From: a virus
Virus record (IMG/VR): IMGVR_UViG_3300027736_000024
Location: 62,001-126,000 of that record
Strand: one strand, 5' to 3'
Length of the DNA stretch: 64,000 nt
Shown in pieces: positions 7,807 to 15,402 of the stretch; the first letter of the stretch is position 1; every line of letters starts with the position of its first letter. The position numbers and the translations under genes are program-made. The notes beneath the pieces were generated by a model, which ran no database searches, was not told the origin of the DNA, and worked only from the letters and a program-made list of their open reading frames with translations.

Positions 7807-8202
7807 GGGGATAACCGGTATCGATCTGAATGATGAGATAATACCACATGCAGGCGTTTGGTAGAGTCGCCTTAGAAAACTGCAAACAATAACTGACGAA
7901 ATGTCAACAATGACCTTCGAAGACTTAATGTCTTTCGTAGGCGCTGATTACGCTCTAGCAGCCTAGTCCGCATCGGGTGGTAGAGAACCTAGGAACAGAA
8001 CACAACAGCGAGTCATACGCTAAAGAGATGGCATCCGGACGCATATTGCGAGCCGTAGTTTTCTTGATAGTCATAAAATCAAGTGGTGGAAACGACCATA
8101 AAGGTCAGCCCTTACTGATCAAAAGCAATTTAGATCTAAGCATGTGAGACGTTGGTGTTATTATCACTTTTAGAGACGTGGGTTCGAATCCCACTATCTC
8201 CA
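7807..8202 (+). ncRNA. ssrA: Transfer-messenger RNA (tmRNA)
   Basis: Rescues stalled ribosomes and tags the nascent chain for proteolysis. The tRNA-like ends pair as GGGGATA (7807-7813) with TATCTCC (8195-8201); A8202 is the discriminator and CCA is not encoded. The T arm is GTGGG-TTCGAAT-CCCAC and the 5' domain has the GGTATCGATCTG signature. The tag frame starts at Gly codon GGC 7940 and reads GADYALAA, stopping at TAG 7964-7966; TCGTA before it is the expected resume context. Total length 396 nt. A phage-borne tmRNA with a shortened Gly-first tag ending in the ClpXP degron ALAA is unusual. Confidence 0.95.
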
Positions 8203-8271
8203 CTTAAAATATATATTTTTATTATTTTAAATTTATTTGTACATTTAATTAATAATCAAAACAAATAAAAA

Positions 8272-8454
8272 ATGAAAAAATCAGTTTTCGTAATCATTGC
8301 AGGAATTTTTTTAATGTCATGTGGTGGATCTTCAAATTCAACGGTAGCTACAGATTCTACAGCAGTAGATAGCACGAAAGTAGCAGACAGCGCAGTAGTA
8401 GCTACAGATTCTACAGTAGCACAAATTCCAGCAGATAGCACAAATACTAAGTAA
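8272..8454 (+). CDS. Small Ser/Thr/Ala-rich lipoprotein
   Basis: 60 residues: signal sequence (KKSVFVIIAGIFLMS), lipobox Cys17 followed by Gly-Gly, and then a low-complexity chain of near-repeats (ATDST, VDST, ADST). It would be lipid-anchored in the envelope with a flexible Asp/Ser/Thr tail. Phage lipoproteins of this size can act in superinfection exclusion or as outer-membrane spanins; neither is proven here. Confidence 0.7.
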   Translation: MKKSVFVIIAGIFLMSCGGSSNSTVATDSTAVDSTKVADSAVVATDSTVAQIPADSTNTK

Positions 8455-8462
8455 TTAGTGGA

Positions 8463-8557
8463 AACACAGAAACCATAATATAGCGTTAAAATAAGGAGGC
8501 GTGGTTGCCGAGTCGCAAGCTATGCGAGCGTATGAGGTTCGATTCCTCTCTGTGTTC
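8463..8557 (+). tRNA. tRNA-like gene, non-canonical middle
   Basis: AACACAG (8463-8469) pairs perfectly with CTGTGTT (8550-8556), and a T arm with loop TTCGATT (8538-8544) sits directly inside the 3' strand, as in a tRNA. A TCGCA/TGCGA hairpin could be a class II variable arm. I cannot fold a normal D arm or a 7-nt anticodon loop with U33 from the remaining 60 nt. The discriminator would be C and CCA is not encoded. It may be a decayed tRNA, a tRNA mimic or a processed non-coding RNA. Confidence 0.4.
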
Positions 8558-8575
8558 AAAATAAAAAAATAAATT

Positions 8576-8806
8576 ATGATTTGGTACATTTATATTATTA
8601 GTATTACATATTGTATTTGGAAAATGTCAAAAGGCTATAAAAGAACTTTTGGCGAAGGGAATCCTATAGGGCCAACCCCAGGACTAGAAACACTTTTTAT
8701 AATTCCTTTTGCTCCAGTTTTAGCAGTCCTTGATATTAGTTTAACTTGGATTCGTAGATTTCATGAAGTAGAAGAATATAAAATAAGAAACAATAAGATA
8801 TTTTAA
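8576..8806 (+). CDS. Small membrane protein
   Basis: 76 residues with an N-terminal span (IWYIYIISITYCIW) and a second hydrophobic segment at about 42-56 (LFIIPFAPVLAVL), then a charged tail. Not recognised. It is squeezed between two tRNA-like genes and ends four bases before the second, so it is likely co-transcribed with them. Confidence 0.6.
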   Translation: MIWYIYIISITYCIWKMSKGYKRTFGEGNPIGPTPGLETLFIIPFAPVLAVLDISLTWIRRFHEVEEYKIRNNKIF

Positions 8807-8809
8807 TAT

Positions 8810-8964
8810 TGTCGGGTGGTGAAAAGCGTACGCACGGTAGACACACCCTCTCGTCTCGAGGGCGCTGAATTTGAAATAGGTAATTGGATATGGGTTGACC
8901 ACAAAGCCGGCTATTTTGTCCACTACCGAATCACAGCGTGAAGGTTCAAATCCTTCCTCGACAG
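8810..8964 (+). tRNA. Class II tRNA-like gene with a very large variable region
   Basis: Acceptor TGTCGGG (8810-8816) pairs with CTCGACA (8957-8963, one G-U pair). The D arm is Leu/Ser-like (GTG...CAC, with GGTAGA in the loop), the anticodon stem CCCTC/GAGGG is perfect, and the T arm is GAAGG-TTCAAAT-CCTTC. The 7-nt anticodon loop is TCGTCTC: C instead of U at position 33 and a pyrimidine at 37, which should not decode normally. The variable arm (CGCTG...CAGCG) encloses about 66 nt with its own helices (GGTA/TACC, TGGA/TCCA), and the D loop carries an extra GCGTACGC. Identity as a decoding tRNA is doubtful; tRNA ancestry is clear. Confidence 0.5.
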
Positions 8965-8966
8965 CA

Positions 8967-8983
8967 AGTTATCGTTCTTTGAC
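8967..8983. repeat. Left arm of 17-bp inverted repeat around a small gene
   Basis: AGTTATCGTTCTTTGAC is matched in inverse by 9271-9287 with one mismatch. The arms enclose exactly the 87-residue membrane-protein gene at 9003-9266. The 3' half of the arm is the boxA-like GTTCTTTGAC. Confidence 0.7.
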
Positions 8984-9002
8984 ATATAAGGAGAAATAAA
9001 AT

Positions 9003-9266
9003 ATGGAAACACTATCATTCGTTTTAGGGATAGCATTCATTGTGGTTATAGCTTTAGCTATAGTTGCTACTTATGCTTTCGTTAAAGTAATAAAAGTACA
9101 AAAAGAAATCAATGATCTAGACAGAAGATTTGCAGACATCTATCAGTGTATTGCTGAAGAGAATGCTCAGATTAATCGGAGAGTCGATGATTTTGAAAAA
9201 GAGATATTCTCTCAGTTAGATTCAAGATTAGATAAGTTAGAAAATAAATTAATAATTAAAAAATAA
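9003..9266 (+). CDS. Single-pass membrane protein with coiled-coil tail
   Basis: 87 residues: an N-terminal membrane span (about 4-28) followed by a heptad-rich helix (QKEINDLDRRF and on to the end). Not recognised. It is the only gene enclosed by the 17-bp inverted repeat, and it is preceded by AGGAG, one of very few Shine-Dalgarno-like sequences in the window. Confidence 0.65.
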   Translation: METLSFVLGIAFIVVIALAIVATYAFVKVIKVQKEINDLDRRFADIYQCIAEENAQINRRVDDFEKEIFSQLDSRLDKLENKLIIKK

Positions 9267-9270
9267 ATAA

Positions 9271-9287
9271 GTTAAAGAACGATAACT
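9271..9287. repeat. Right arm of 17-bp inverted repeat
   Basis: GTTAAAGAACGATAACT is the reverse complement of 8967-8983 with one mismatch. In the mRNA the two arms could pair into a long-range stem that closes off the 9003-9266 gene as a stable or RNase-processed unit. Confidence 0.7.
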
Positions 9288-9307
9288 AAATTTTTAAAAA
9301 TAAGACT

Positions 9308-9556
9308 ATGAATAATCCAATTGAACTTTGTGTAATATGCGGTAAAGAAACTCCTTATAGATTCAATGATCATATTGATCTTAGAATAGGATATGTAGAA
9401 GGATCAGGACAGGGTTGTTATAATCCATCATTATGTAATAATGAAAGAAGTAGAAAACTAATTACTATTAGTGAGCAAACTATATATGATACACCTAATG
9501 ATCAACAATTAGGAGAAATAGTAAGAGCCTTATATTTTAAAAATAAAAATAAATAA
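9308..9556 (+). CDS. Small protein with a CxxC zinc-binding start
   Basis: 82 residues, beginning with CVICGKETPY and later two more Cys (GCYNPSLC) that could complete a four-Cys zinc site. Not recognised. It heads a run of small genes leading to the PD-(D/E)XK nuclease. Confidence 0.65.
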   Translation: MNNPIELCVICGKETPYRFNDHIDLRIGYVEGSGQGCYNPSLCNNERSRKLITISEQTIYDTPNDQQLGEIVRALYFKNKNK

Positions 9557-9557
9557 T

Positions 9558-9791
9558 ATGAATCAGCAAAACATGAAATTAAATATTTCATTAGATAAAA
9601 CTACTGGAGTATCATGTGATAGTTGTGAAAATACAACTTTTCAAGAAGCATTAATTTTAAGAAAAGCTTCTAAGTTTTTAACTGGAACAGAACAAGACGG
9701 AATAATTCCTATTCCTACATTTGTTTGTTCTAAATGCGGACATGTTAATGATGATTTTTACCCTAAAGAATTAAGTCGTGACCAAAAATAG
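9558..9791 (+). CDS. Small zinc-ribbon-like protein
   Basis: 77 residues with two Cys pairs (CDSCENTTF near residue 20 and CSKCGHVN near 57), the spacing of a zinc ribbon. It follows the previous zinc-binding protein by one base. It could be a nucleic-acid-binding or adaptor protein. Confidence 0.7.
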   Translation: MNQQNMKLNISLDKTTGVSCDSCENTTFQEALILRKASKFLTGTEQDGIIPIPTFVCSKCGHVNDDFYPKELSRDQK

Positions 9792-9795
9792 TGAC

Positions 9796-10044
9796 ATGTA
9801 CGGAAAAATAACCGAGTATACTTCTGAAAATAGTAGAACTATTTTAAAAGCTGATTCTATTGTTGATTCTATAATAGATCAATTTATTGATAGAGCTAAA
9901 ATAGGAAAAAGAAAATATGGTACTGATCTAGATAGGGAAGATCTATCTTTAGAACAGTGGTTAAATCATGCTATAGAAGAACACCTCGATGCTATTTTAT
10001 ATCTTCAGAAAATTAAGACTATTGTAACCGGTAAACAAAAATAA
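9796..10044 (+). CDS. MazG-like phage protein
   Basis: 82 residues from the ATG at 9796; an in-frame GTG at 9778 would overlap the upstream gene. The core KRKYGTDLDRED-LSLEQWLNHAIEEHLDAILYLQK matches a common short phage family related to MazG-type all-alpha NTP pyrophosphohydrolases, with acidic pairs EE and DA in the helix that would bind Mg2+. A role in trimming unwanted nucleotides or (p)ppGpp is likely but not shown. Confidence 0.7.
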   Translation: MYGKITEYTSENSRTILKADSIVDSIIDQFIDRAKIGKRKYGTDLDREDLSLEQWLNHAIEEHLDAILYLQKIKTIVTGKQK

Positions 10045-10949
10045 TGCCCAAACCAAAAATTGATATTAACTGGGCTTATCAAAAAGCAGTTTCTTATTCT
10101 CAGTATTCTATATATTCTCAATGTCCATATCAATGGTATCTATCTTATATTAAGAAGGAGTCAAGTTTTAAACCTTCTATATATTTGATCTATGGTACTT
10201 CAATACACGAAGTAATTCAAGAGTATCTAAAGACTATGTATGAAAAATCTGGTAAAGCTGCTGACGAATTAGATCTAGATAAACTATTAGAAGATAGATT
10301 AGTATTTAATTATAAGGAAAGTCTTGCAGATAATAAAGGAGAGCATTTTAGTTCTAAAGAAGAATTAAAAGAATTTTTAGCAGACGGCCAAGCCTCTCTT
10401 AGTTGGTTTAAAAAAAATAGAGGCAAGTACTTTTCTAAAAAGAATACTGAGTTATTAGGAATAGAAATTCCTATTTTACAACCTGTTTTAGAAGATATAC
10501 CAAATGTTTTTATTAATGGATCTATTGACTTTATTATCTATGAAAAGATTACAGATACATATACTATTTATGATATAAAAACTTCTACTAAAGGTTGGTC
10601 TGATTATGAAAAGAAAGATCAAACTAAAATAAATCAGATTCTACTCTATAAAAGATTTTATTCTAAAGTTATGAATATCTCTGAGGATAAGGTAGATGTT
10701 AAGTTCTTTATTATTAAAAGAAAAGTATTTAATAGCCCAGATTATCCAACATATAGAGTGCAAGAATTTATTCCCGCAAATGGTAAAAAGAAAGTACAAG
10801 ATGCTGTAGATAGTTTATCTAAGTTTATAAGAGAATGTTTTACCCCAGAATCAAAATATAACACAGATAGAGTCTATACCAAAAATATAAATAGTTGTAA
10901 ATTTTGTCCATATAATGACAAACCTGACTTATGTAATAAAAGTATATAA
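10044..10949 (+). CDS. PD-(D/E)XK nuclease, Cas4/RecB-like
   Basis: 301 residues. The N-terminal YSQYSIYSQCPYQWYL with GTSIHEV is the RecB/Cas4-type entry; GSIDFIIYE followed by YDIKTS supplies the catalytic Asp and D/E-x-K, and QILLYKRFY is the family's QxxxY helix. Four Cys (one in SQCPY and three in CKFCPYNDKPDLC at the end) are placed as in Fe-S-cluster Cas4/AddB nucleases. It probably processes DNA ends in phage recombination or host DNA breakdown. There are no CRISPR repeats near it, so an adaptation role is unlikely. Confidence 0.88.
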   Translation: MPKPKIDINWAYQKAVSYSQYSIYSQCPYQWYLSYIKKESSFKPSIYLIYGTSIHEVIQEYLKTMYEKSGKAADELDLDKLLEDRLVFNYKESLADNKGEHFSSKEELKEFLADGQASLSWFKKNRGKYFSKKNTELLGIEIPILQPVLEDIPNVFINGSIDFIIYEKITDTYTIYDIKTSTKGWSDYEKKDQTKINQILLYKRFYSKVMNISEDKVDVKFFIIKRKVFNSPDYPTYRVQEFIPANGKKKVQDAVDSLSKFIRECFTPESKYNTDRVYTKNINSCKFCPYNDKPDLCNKSI

Positions 10950-11008
10950 ATATATTTTACTTATTTACGTATTTATTTTGTATTTCCATATATTTATTAT
11001 AAAACAAT

Positions 11009-11227
11009 ATGATTGCAAAAACAAAGAGAGTTATTACGTCGGTAAAAATACCGGAAACTCTATATGATGATTTTAAAATAACATCCATTAAAAGTAAAAT
11101 GAATCTTCAAGATATTGTTGAAAGATCTATCTTTATGTATCTAACAGATTCAAAATTTAGACAGACTATTCACGAACAGTACAATACCTACTATACAGGA
11201 TCAAGTTTAATTGAAGCAATAAAATAA
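11009..11227 (+). CDS. Ribbon-helix-helix (CopG/MetJ-like) DNA-binding protein
   Basis: 72 residues. A basic strand (TSVKIPETLYDDF) is followed by two helices (KITSIKSKMN and LQDIVERSIFMYL), the RHH layout. It sits alone between a 59-bp AT-rich spacer and the sugar cluster and could regulate that cluster. The C-terminal 25 residues may serve for dimer or effector contacts. Confidence 0.7.
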   Translation: MIAKTKRVITSVKIPETLYDDFKITSIKSKMNLQDIVERSIFMYLTDSKFRQTIHEQYNTYYTGSSLIEAIK

Positions 11228-11232
11228 GTTAT

Positions 11233-12675
11233 ATGATTAATGGTTATATTCCTCAAGCACAAAGAAAAAAAATACTTCTTTTGTGCGATGATATTAGAAT
11301 GACAAGTGGTATTTCTACCATGGCTAGAGAGATAGTAATAGGAACATCTCACGTATTTAATTGGGTAAATTTAGGAGGCGCAATAAATCATCCAGATCAA
11401 GGAAAGCGTCTAGATATTTCTCAGGATACTAATAAAATTATGGGTCTAAATGACACTAGTGTTTTTATATATCCTACTAATGGTTATGGATCTCAAGAAT
11501 TAATTAGGCAACTAATCAGTTTAGAAAATCCAGATGCTATAATGTTTTTTACTGATCCTAGATATTGGATTTGGTTATTTCAAATGGAGAATGAAATTAG
11601 AAAAAAAATCCCAATGATTTATTTAAATATATGGGATGATCTACCTGCTCCATTATATAATAAGCCCTATTATGAATCATGTGATACTTTAATGGCAATA
11701 TCTAAACAAACCCTAAATATTAATAAAATGGTTTTAGGAGATAAGGCTAAAGGTAAAATATTAAAGTATATTCCTCATGGAATTAATGAAAATATCTTTT
11801 TTCCTATTACAGAATTTAATAAGCCTTATCAAGAAGCTTTAGAAAAAAAGAAAGAACAAATATTTGGAAATTTTAAACCTGGATTTGTAGCTTTTTATAA
11901 TGCTAGAAATATTAGACGTAAATGTACATCTGATCTAATTGCAGCATGGGCTGTATTTTGTGATAGTATAGGAAAAGAAAAAGCTAGTACATGTGCCTTA
12001 TTATTACATACACAAAGAGTAGACGAAAACGGGACAGACCTAAATTCAGTAGTTGATCTGCTATGCGATCCTGAATATCAAAAGGTATATTTTTCAGATG
12101 CTAGATTAAATGCAGAGGAAGTTAATCTATTATATAATATGTCTGATGTTACATGCCTGGTTAGCTCTAATGAAGGCTGGGGATTATCTCTAACAGAATC
12201 TATGATGGCTGGAAGAATGATTATTGCAAATGTTACAGGAGGAATGCAAGATCAAATGAGATTCGAAGACGAAAATGGAAATTGGATCAACTTCAATGAT
12301 AAATTCTGTTCTAATCATTTTGGAAAATACAAAAAACATGGCGAGTGGGCAATTCCAGTATTTCCAACTAATATGAGTATTGTCGGATCTATTCCAACTC
12401 CATATATTTTTGATGATCGTTGTGATTTTAGAGACGCGGCAAAAGCTTTAGAAGAAGTTTATAACACGCCTTTAGAAGAAAGATCTAAAAAAGGTTTATT
12501 AGCTAGAGATTGGGTTTTATCAAATGAATCTATGATGAGTGCTAAACATATGTGTGATAATGTTATATGGACTATAAATGAAAGTATAACAACATTTAAA
12601 CCTAGAAAGAAATTTGAATTAATTAAAACAGAAAAATTAGCAAAGAAAAAAATTGTACACCCTTTAGTTTATTAA
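11233..12675 (+). CDS. Family 4-type glycosyltransferase
   Basis: 480 residues, GT-B fold. The N-terminal domain starts KILLLCDDIRMTSGIS; the C-terminal domain carries the EGWGLSLTE motif (E-x7-E class) typical of GT4 retaining enzymes, where the acidic residues hold the donor sugar. First enzyme of the roughly 21 kb sugar cluster, starting 5 bases after the RHH gene. The donor and acceptor cannot be read from sequence. Confidence 0.88.
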   Translation: MINGYIPQAQRKKILLLCDDIRMTSGISTMAREIVIGTSHVFNWVNLGGAINHPDQGKRLDISQDTNKIMGLNDTSVFIYPTNGYGSQELIRQLISLENPDAIMFFTDPRYWIWLFQMENEIRKKIPMIYLNIWDDLPAPLYNKPYYESCDTLMAISKQTLNINKMVLGDKAKGKILKYIPHGINENIFFPITEFNKPYQEALEKKKEQIFGNFKPGFVAFYNARNIRRKCTSDLIAAWAVFCDSIGKEKASTCALLLHTQRVDENGTDLNSVVDLLCDPEYQKVYFSDARLNAEEVNLLYNMSDVTCLVSSNEGWGLSLTESMMAGRMIIANVTGGMQDQMRFEDENGNWINFNDKFCSNHFGKYKKHGEWAIPVFPTNMSIVGSIPTPYIFDDRCDFRDAAKALEEVYNTPLEERSKKGLLARDWVLSNESMMSAKHMCDNVIWTINESITTFKPRKKFELIKTEKLAKKKIVHPLVY

Positions 12676-12676
12676 T

Positions 12677-13984
12677 ATGAAACAGTTTTGTGTAATATCA
12701 TGTCCAATAGATACCTATTCAGGTTATGGCGCTAGAAGTAGAGATTTTGTAAAAGCAATATATGAACTTAAAAAAGATGAATATGAGTTCTGTATCGTTA
12801 GTCAAAGATGGGGACAAACTCCATGGGGATATATAAAAGATAACATAGAAGAGTGGGATTGGGTTTCCCCTTTAATTAGTAAAGATGGGCAACTTAACAG
12901 GCAACCTGAAATATGGATACAAATTACTGTTCCTAATGAATTTCAACCAATAGCTACTAAATGTAATATTGGAGTTACAGCAGGTATAGAAACAACTCTT
13001 TGTGACGCTAGTTGGATTCAAGGTGTTAATAGAATGGATATTACATTAGTATCATCTGAACATGCTAAAAAAGTATTTCAACAATCAACATTTGAAAAAA
13101 GAGATGATAAAAATAATGTTATAGAAAGAATTAAATTAGAAAAACCTGTAGAGGTTTTATTTGAGGGATTGGATCTAAATAAATACTTCTATATTCCTGA
13201 TGAAGAGTTAGAGGAGACGGATTTAGTTTTAGAATTAGATGAAATAAAAGAAGATTTTTGTTTTCTATTTGTAGGACACTGGATGCAAGGTGAAATTGGA
13301 GAAGATAGAAAAAATGTAGGTCTGATGATTAAAACTTTTTTTGAAACTTTTAAAGACAAGAAAAATAAACCAGGACTAATATTAAAAACTTCTTCTTTTG
13401 GATCTAGTATTATGGATAGAGAAGAAATATTAAATAGAATTAATATTGTAAGATCTACTGTAGATGGAAAACACCTTCCAAATGTATATTTGCTACATGG
13501 TGAATTAGATGACAAAGATATAAACGATCTATACAATCATAATAAAGTAAAAGCCATGATTAATATAACAAAAGGAGAAGGTTTTGGTAGGCCTCTATTA
13601 GAATTCACAACTTCAAAGAAACCCATTATAACATCAGGTTGGTCAGGACAAATTGATTTTTTAAATCCAGAATTTTCATTATTACTTTCTGGAGAATTAA
13701 AGCCAGTGCATCCTTCCGCACAAGTACCTAATATGATTTTAGGAGATTCTCAATGGTTTAGTCCAAATATTTCTGAAGTAACCCACTATTTAAAAGAGGT
13801 ATTTGAAAAATATGAGAAATTTGAAGAAGGCGCAAAAAGGCAAGCTCAAATATCTAAGACTAAATTTAGTTTTGAAGAAATGAAAAAAGTATTACTTACT
13901 TATTTAGATAAAATACCTAAAAATATACCTTTAAAACTTCCTCAATTAAAAAAAATAGAATTACCAAAATTAAGTAAGGCATGA
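12677..13984 (+). CDS. Family 4-like glycosyltransferase
   Basis: 435 residues, GT-B fold. An N-terminal nucleotide-fold start (CPIDTYSGYGARSRDFVKA) and a C-terminal KGEGFGRPLLEF donor-binding loop are visible. It is probably a sequential partner of the GT4 gene one base upstream and overlaps the next gene by 4 bases. A Lys/Pro-rich tail (about 400-435) is unusual for the family. Confidence 0.85.
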   Translation: MKQFCVISCPIDTYSGYGARSRDFVKAIYELKKDEYEFCIVSQRWGQTPWGYIKDNIEEWDWVSPLISKDGQLNRQPEIWIQITVPNEFQPIATKCNIGVTAGIETTLCDASWIQGVNRMDITLVSSEHAKKVFQQSTFEKRDDKNNVIERIKLEKPVEVLFEGLDLNKYFYIPDEELEETDLVLELDEIKEDFCFLFVGHWMQGEIGEDRKNVGLMIKTFFETFKDKKNKPGLILKTSSFGSSIMDREEILNRINIVRSTVDGKHLPNVYLLHGELDDKDINDLYNHNKVKAMINITKGEGFGRPLLEFTTSKKPIITSGWSGQIDFLNPEFSLLLSGELKPVHPSAQVPNMILGDSQWFSPNISEVTHYLKEVFEKYEKFEEGAKRQAQISKTKFSFEEMKKVLLTYLDKIPKNIPLKLPQLKKIELPKLSKA

Positions 13985-14337
13985 CAAGTTCAGAATTTGT
14001 TTATTGGGTAAAAGGATACCTAGCAGCTCAGACGGATAGTCAATTTAAAATAGATATTGAAAAGGCATTAGATCAAGTAAAAGATTATGATGATAATCCT
14101 GATATTTGGGAAACAGAAGACTGGAATGATTGGTATAATAATGAAACACCATTAACAGGAACAATATCAGGTTCAGGAACAATAGGATGTACTACTAACG
14201 ATTCAAGTAGATATACTACCACTGTATGGAATGATAAAATGGGTTGTTGGCACTATACAAATTATCCTGAAGGATTTGGGTATTACGTAAATAGCACAGC
14301 AGAAAATAAAAAAGAAAAACAACAATTAAATGATTGA
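13981..14337 (+). CDS. Small phage protein, unknown function
   Basis: 118 residues. The N-terminal SEFVYWVKGYLAAQ stretch resembles a short helical module I associate with many phage proteins; the remainder is Asn/Thr/Trp-rich and beta-prone. Not recognised further. It lies inside the sugar cluster with 4- and 8-base overlaps to its neighbours, so it is co-expressed with glycosyltransferases. Confidence 0.65.
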   Translation: MTSSEFVYWVKGYLAAQTDSQFKIDIEKALDQVKDYDDNPDIWETEDWNDWYNNETPLTGTISGSGTIGCTTNDSSRYTTTVWNDKMGCWHYTNYPEGFGYYVNSTAENKKEKQQLND

Positions 14338-14773
14338 CAAGTTAATAACATGTGATAAATGTAAAGCAGAAGTTTCTTGCTACGCAACTCCGATTAATGA
14401 ATTTCATAATTCATATACATGTTTAAATTGTGGTTTTCATACCAATGATTTAATGGTAGAAGGAGAATTTAATTTTGAAGAATATGAAGCAGAACTTCCA
14501 GAACTCTATAAAGATATAAAATATAAAGATGAAAAAAATAGAGTGTGGTATCCTCAAGTAATTAATGTAGAAGGTAAAGGAACAGTGTTTGTTAACGGAA
14601 CATCAAAAGATGATTGGAAATGGAGTGGAATTAAAAGTGTGTCATTAACACAAGAAGAAAAACAAAGCGGAAGATTCAAAGATAAAGAGTATAAATCAGA
14701 TTCAAAAACTTTAGAAAATTTTGGAGACAATTATTATGATGCCTGCGACTATGTAGGATTTTTTGATATATAA
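14330..14773 (+). CDS. Zinc-ribbon protein, unknown function
   Basis: 147 residues. A four-Cys zinc ribbon (CDKCKAEVSC ... CLNCGF) fills the first 40 residues; the rest is beta-rich with Trp pairs and no catalytic signature. Not recognised as an enzyme. It is embedded between glycosyltransferase genes. Confidence 0.65.
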   Translation: MIDKLITCDKCKAEVSCYATPINEFHNSYTCLNCGFHTNDLMVEGEFNFEEYEAELPELYKDIKYKDEKNRVWYPQVINVEGKGTVFVNGTSKDDWKWSGIKSVSLTQEEKQSGRFKDKEYKSDSKTLENFGDNYYDACDYVGFFDI

Positions 14774-14782
14774 AATAGAGTT

Positions 14783-15400
14783 ATGACAATAAGTTATGCA
14801 ATACCAGTTTGTAATGAACATGAAGAATTAGATAGACTATTAAATCTTTTAATAAAAAATAAAAGACCAGAAGATGAAATAGTAGTTCAAGCAGATTTAG
14901 GAAATGCGACAAAAGAAGTCTATAGTGTAATAGATAAATTTATACAAAGTATTAAATTAGTAGAGTTTCCATTAAAAGCAGATTTTGCTACATTTAAAAA
15001 CAATCTAAAAAAGAATTGCTCAGGAGACTGGATATTTCAAATCGATGCAGATGAATACTTAAGTTATCAATTAATACATGACTTGCATTTAATACTGCAA
15101 CAAAATCCTGAAATTGATGTATTTTTATTAGCTAGGATAAATACTGTTGAAGGATTAACTCAACAACATGTAAATACTTGGAGATGGAATGTAAATGAAA
15201 AAGGCCGGGTAAATTTCCCAGATTTTCAAACAAGAATATTACAGAATTCTCCTAAAATAAACTGGGTTAATAAAGTTCATGAAGTATTAACTGGACATAA
15301 TTCATATTCTTTTTTCCCATTAGAAGATGAATATTGTTTGATTCATCCAAAAACAATAGAGAGACAAGAAAAACAAAATACATTTTATAATTTAATTTAG
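14783..15400 (+). CDS. Family 2 glycosyltransferase
   Basis: 205 residues, GT-A fold. The start SYAIPVCNEHEELDRLL and the FQIDADEYLS segment with the DxD-type metal site near residue 90 place it in GT2; HPK near the C-terminus resembles the WaaE/KdtX-like branch. It is short and catalytic only. It precedes the RfbH-type gene by 2 bases, so it may transfer the sugar that those enzymes make. Confidence 0.88.
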   Translation: MTISYAIPVCNEHEELDRLLNLLIKNKRPEDEIVVQADLGNATKEVYSVIDKFIQSIKLVEFPLKADFATFKNNLKKNCSGDWIFQIDADEYLSYQLIHDLHLILQQNPEIDVFLLARINTVEGLTQQHVNTWRWNVNEKGRVNFPDFQTRILQNSPKINWVNKVHEVLTGHNSYSFFPLEDEYCLIHPKTIERQEKQNTFYNLI

Positions 15401-15402
15401 TT

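Noticed and set aside
8256-8441. Minus-strand ORF opposite the small lipoprotein
   Set aside because: It is the complement of the repetitive Asp-Ser-Thr codons; the plus strand has a lipobox and signal peptide.
10044-10949. Cas4 of a CRISPR system
   Set aside because: No cas1, cas2 or repeat array is present; such nucleases are common stand-alone phage genes.
13189-13536. Minus-strand ORF within a glycosyltransferase gene
   Set aside because: Low-complexity Ser/Phe product with no leader, lying entirely inside a clear GT-B gene.
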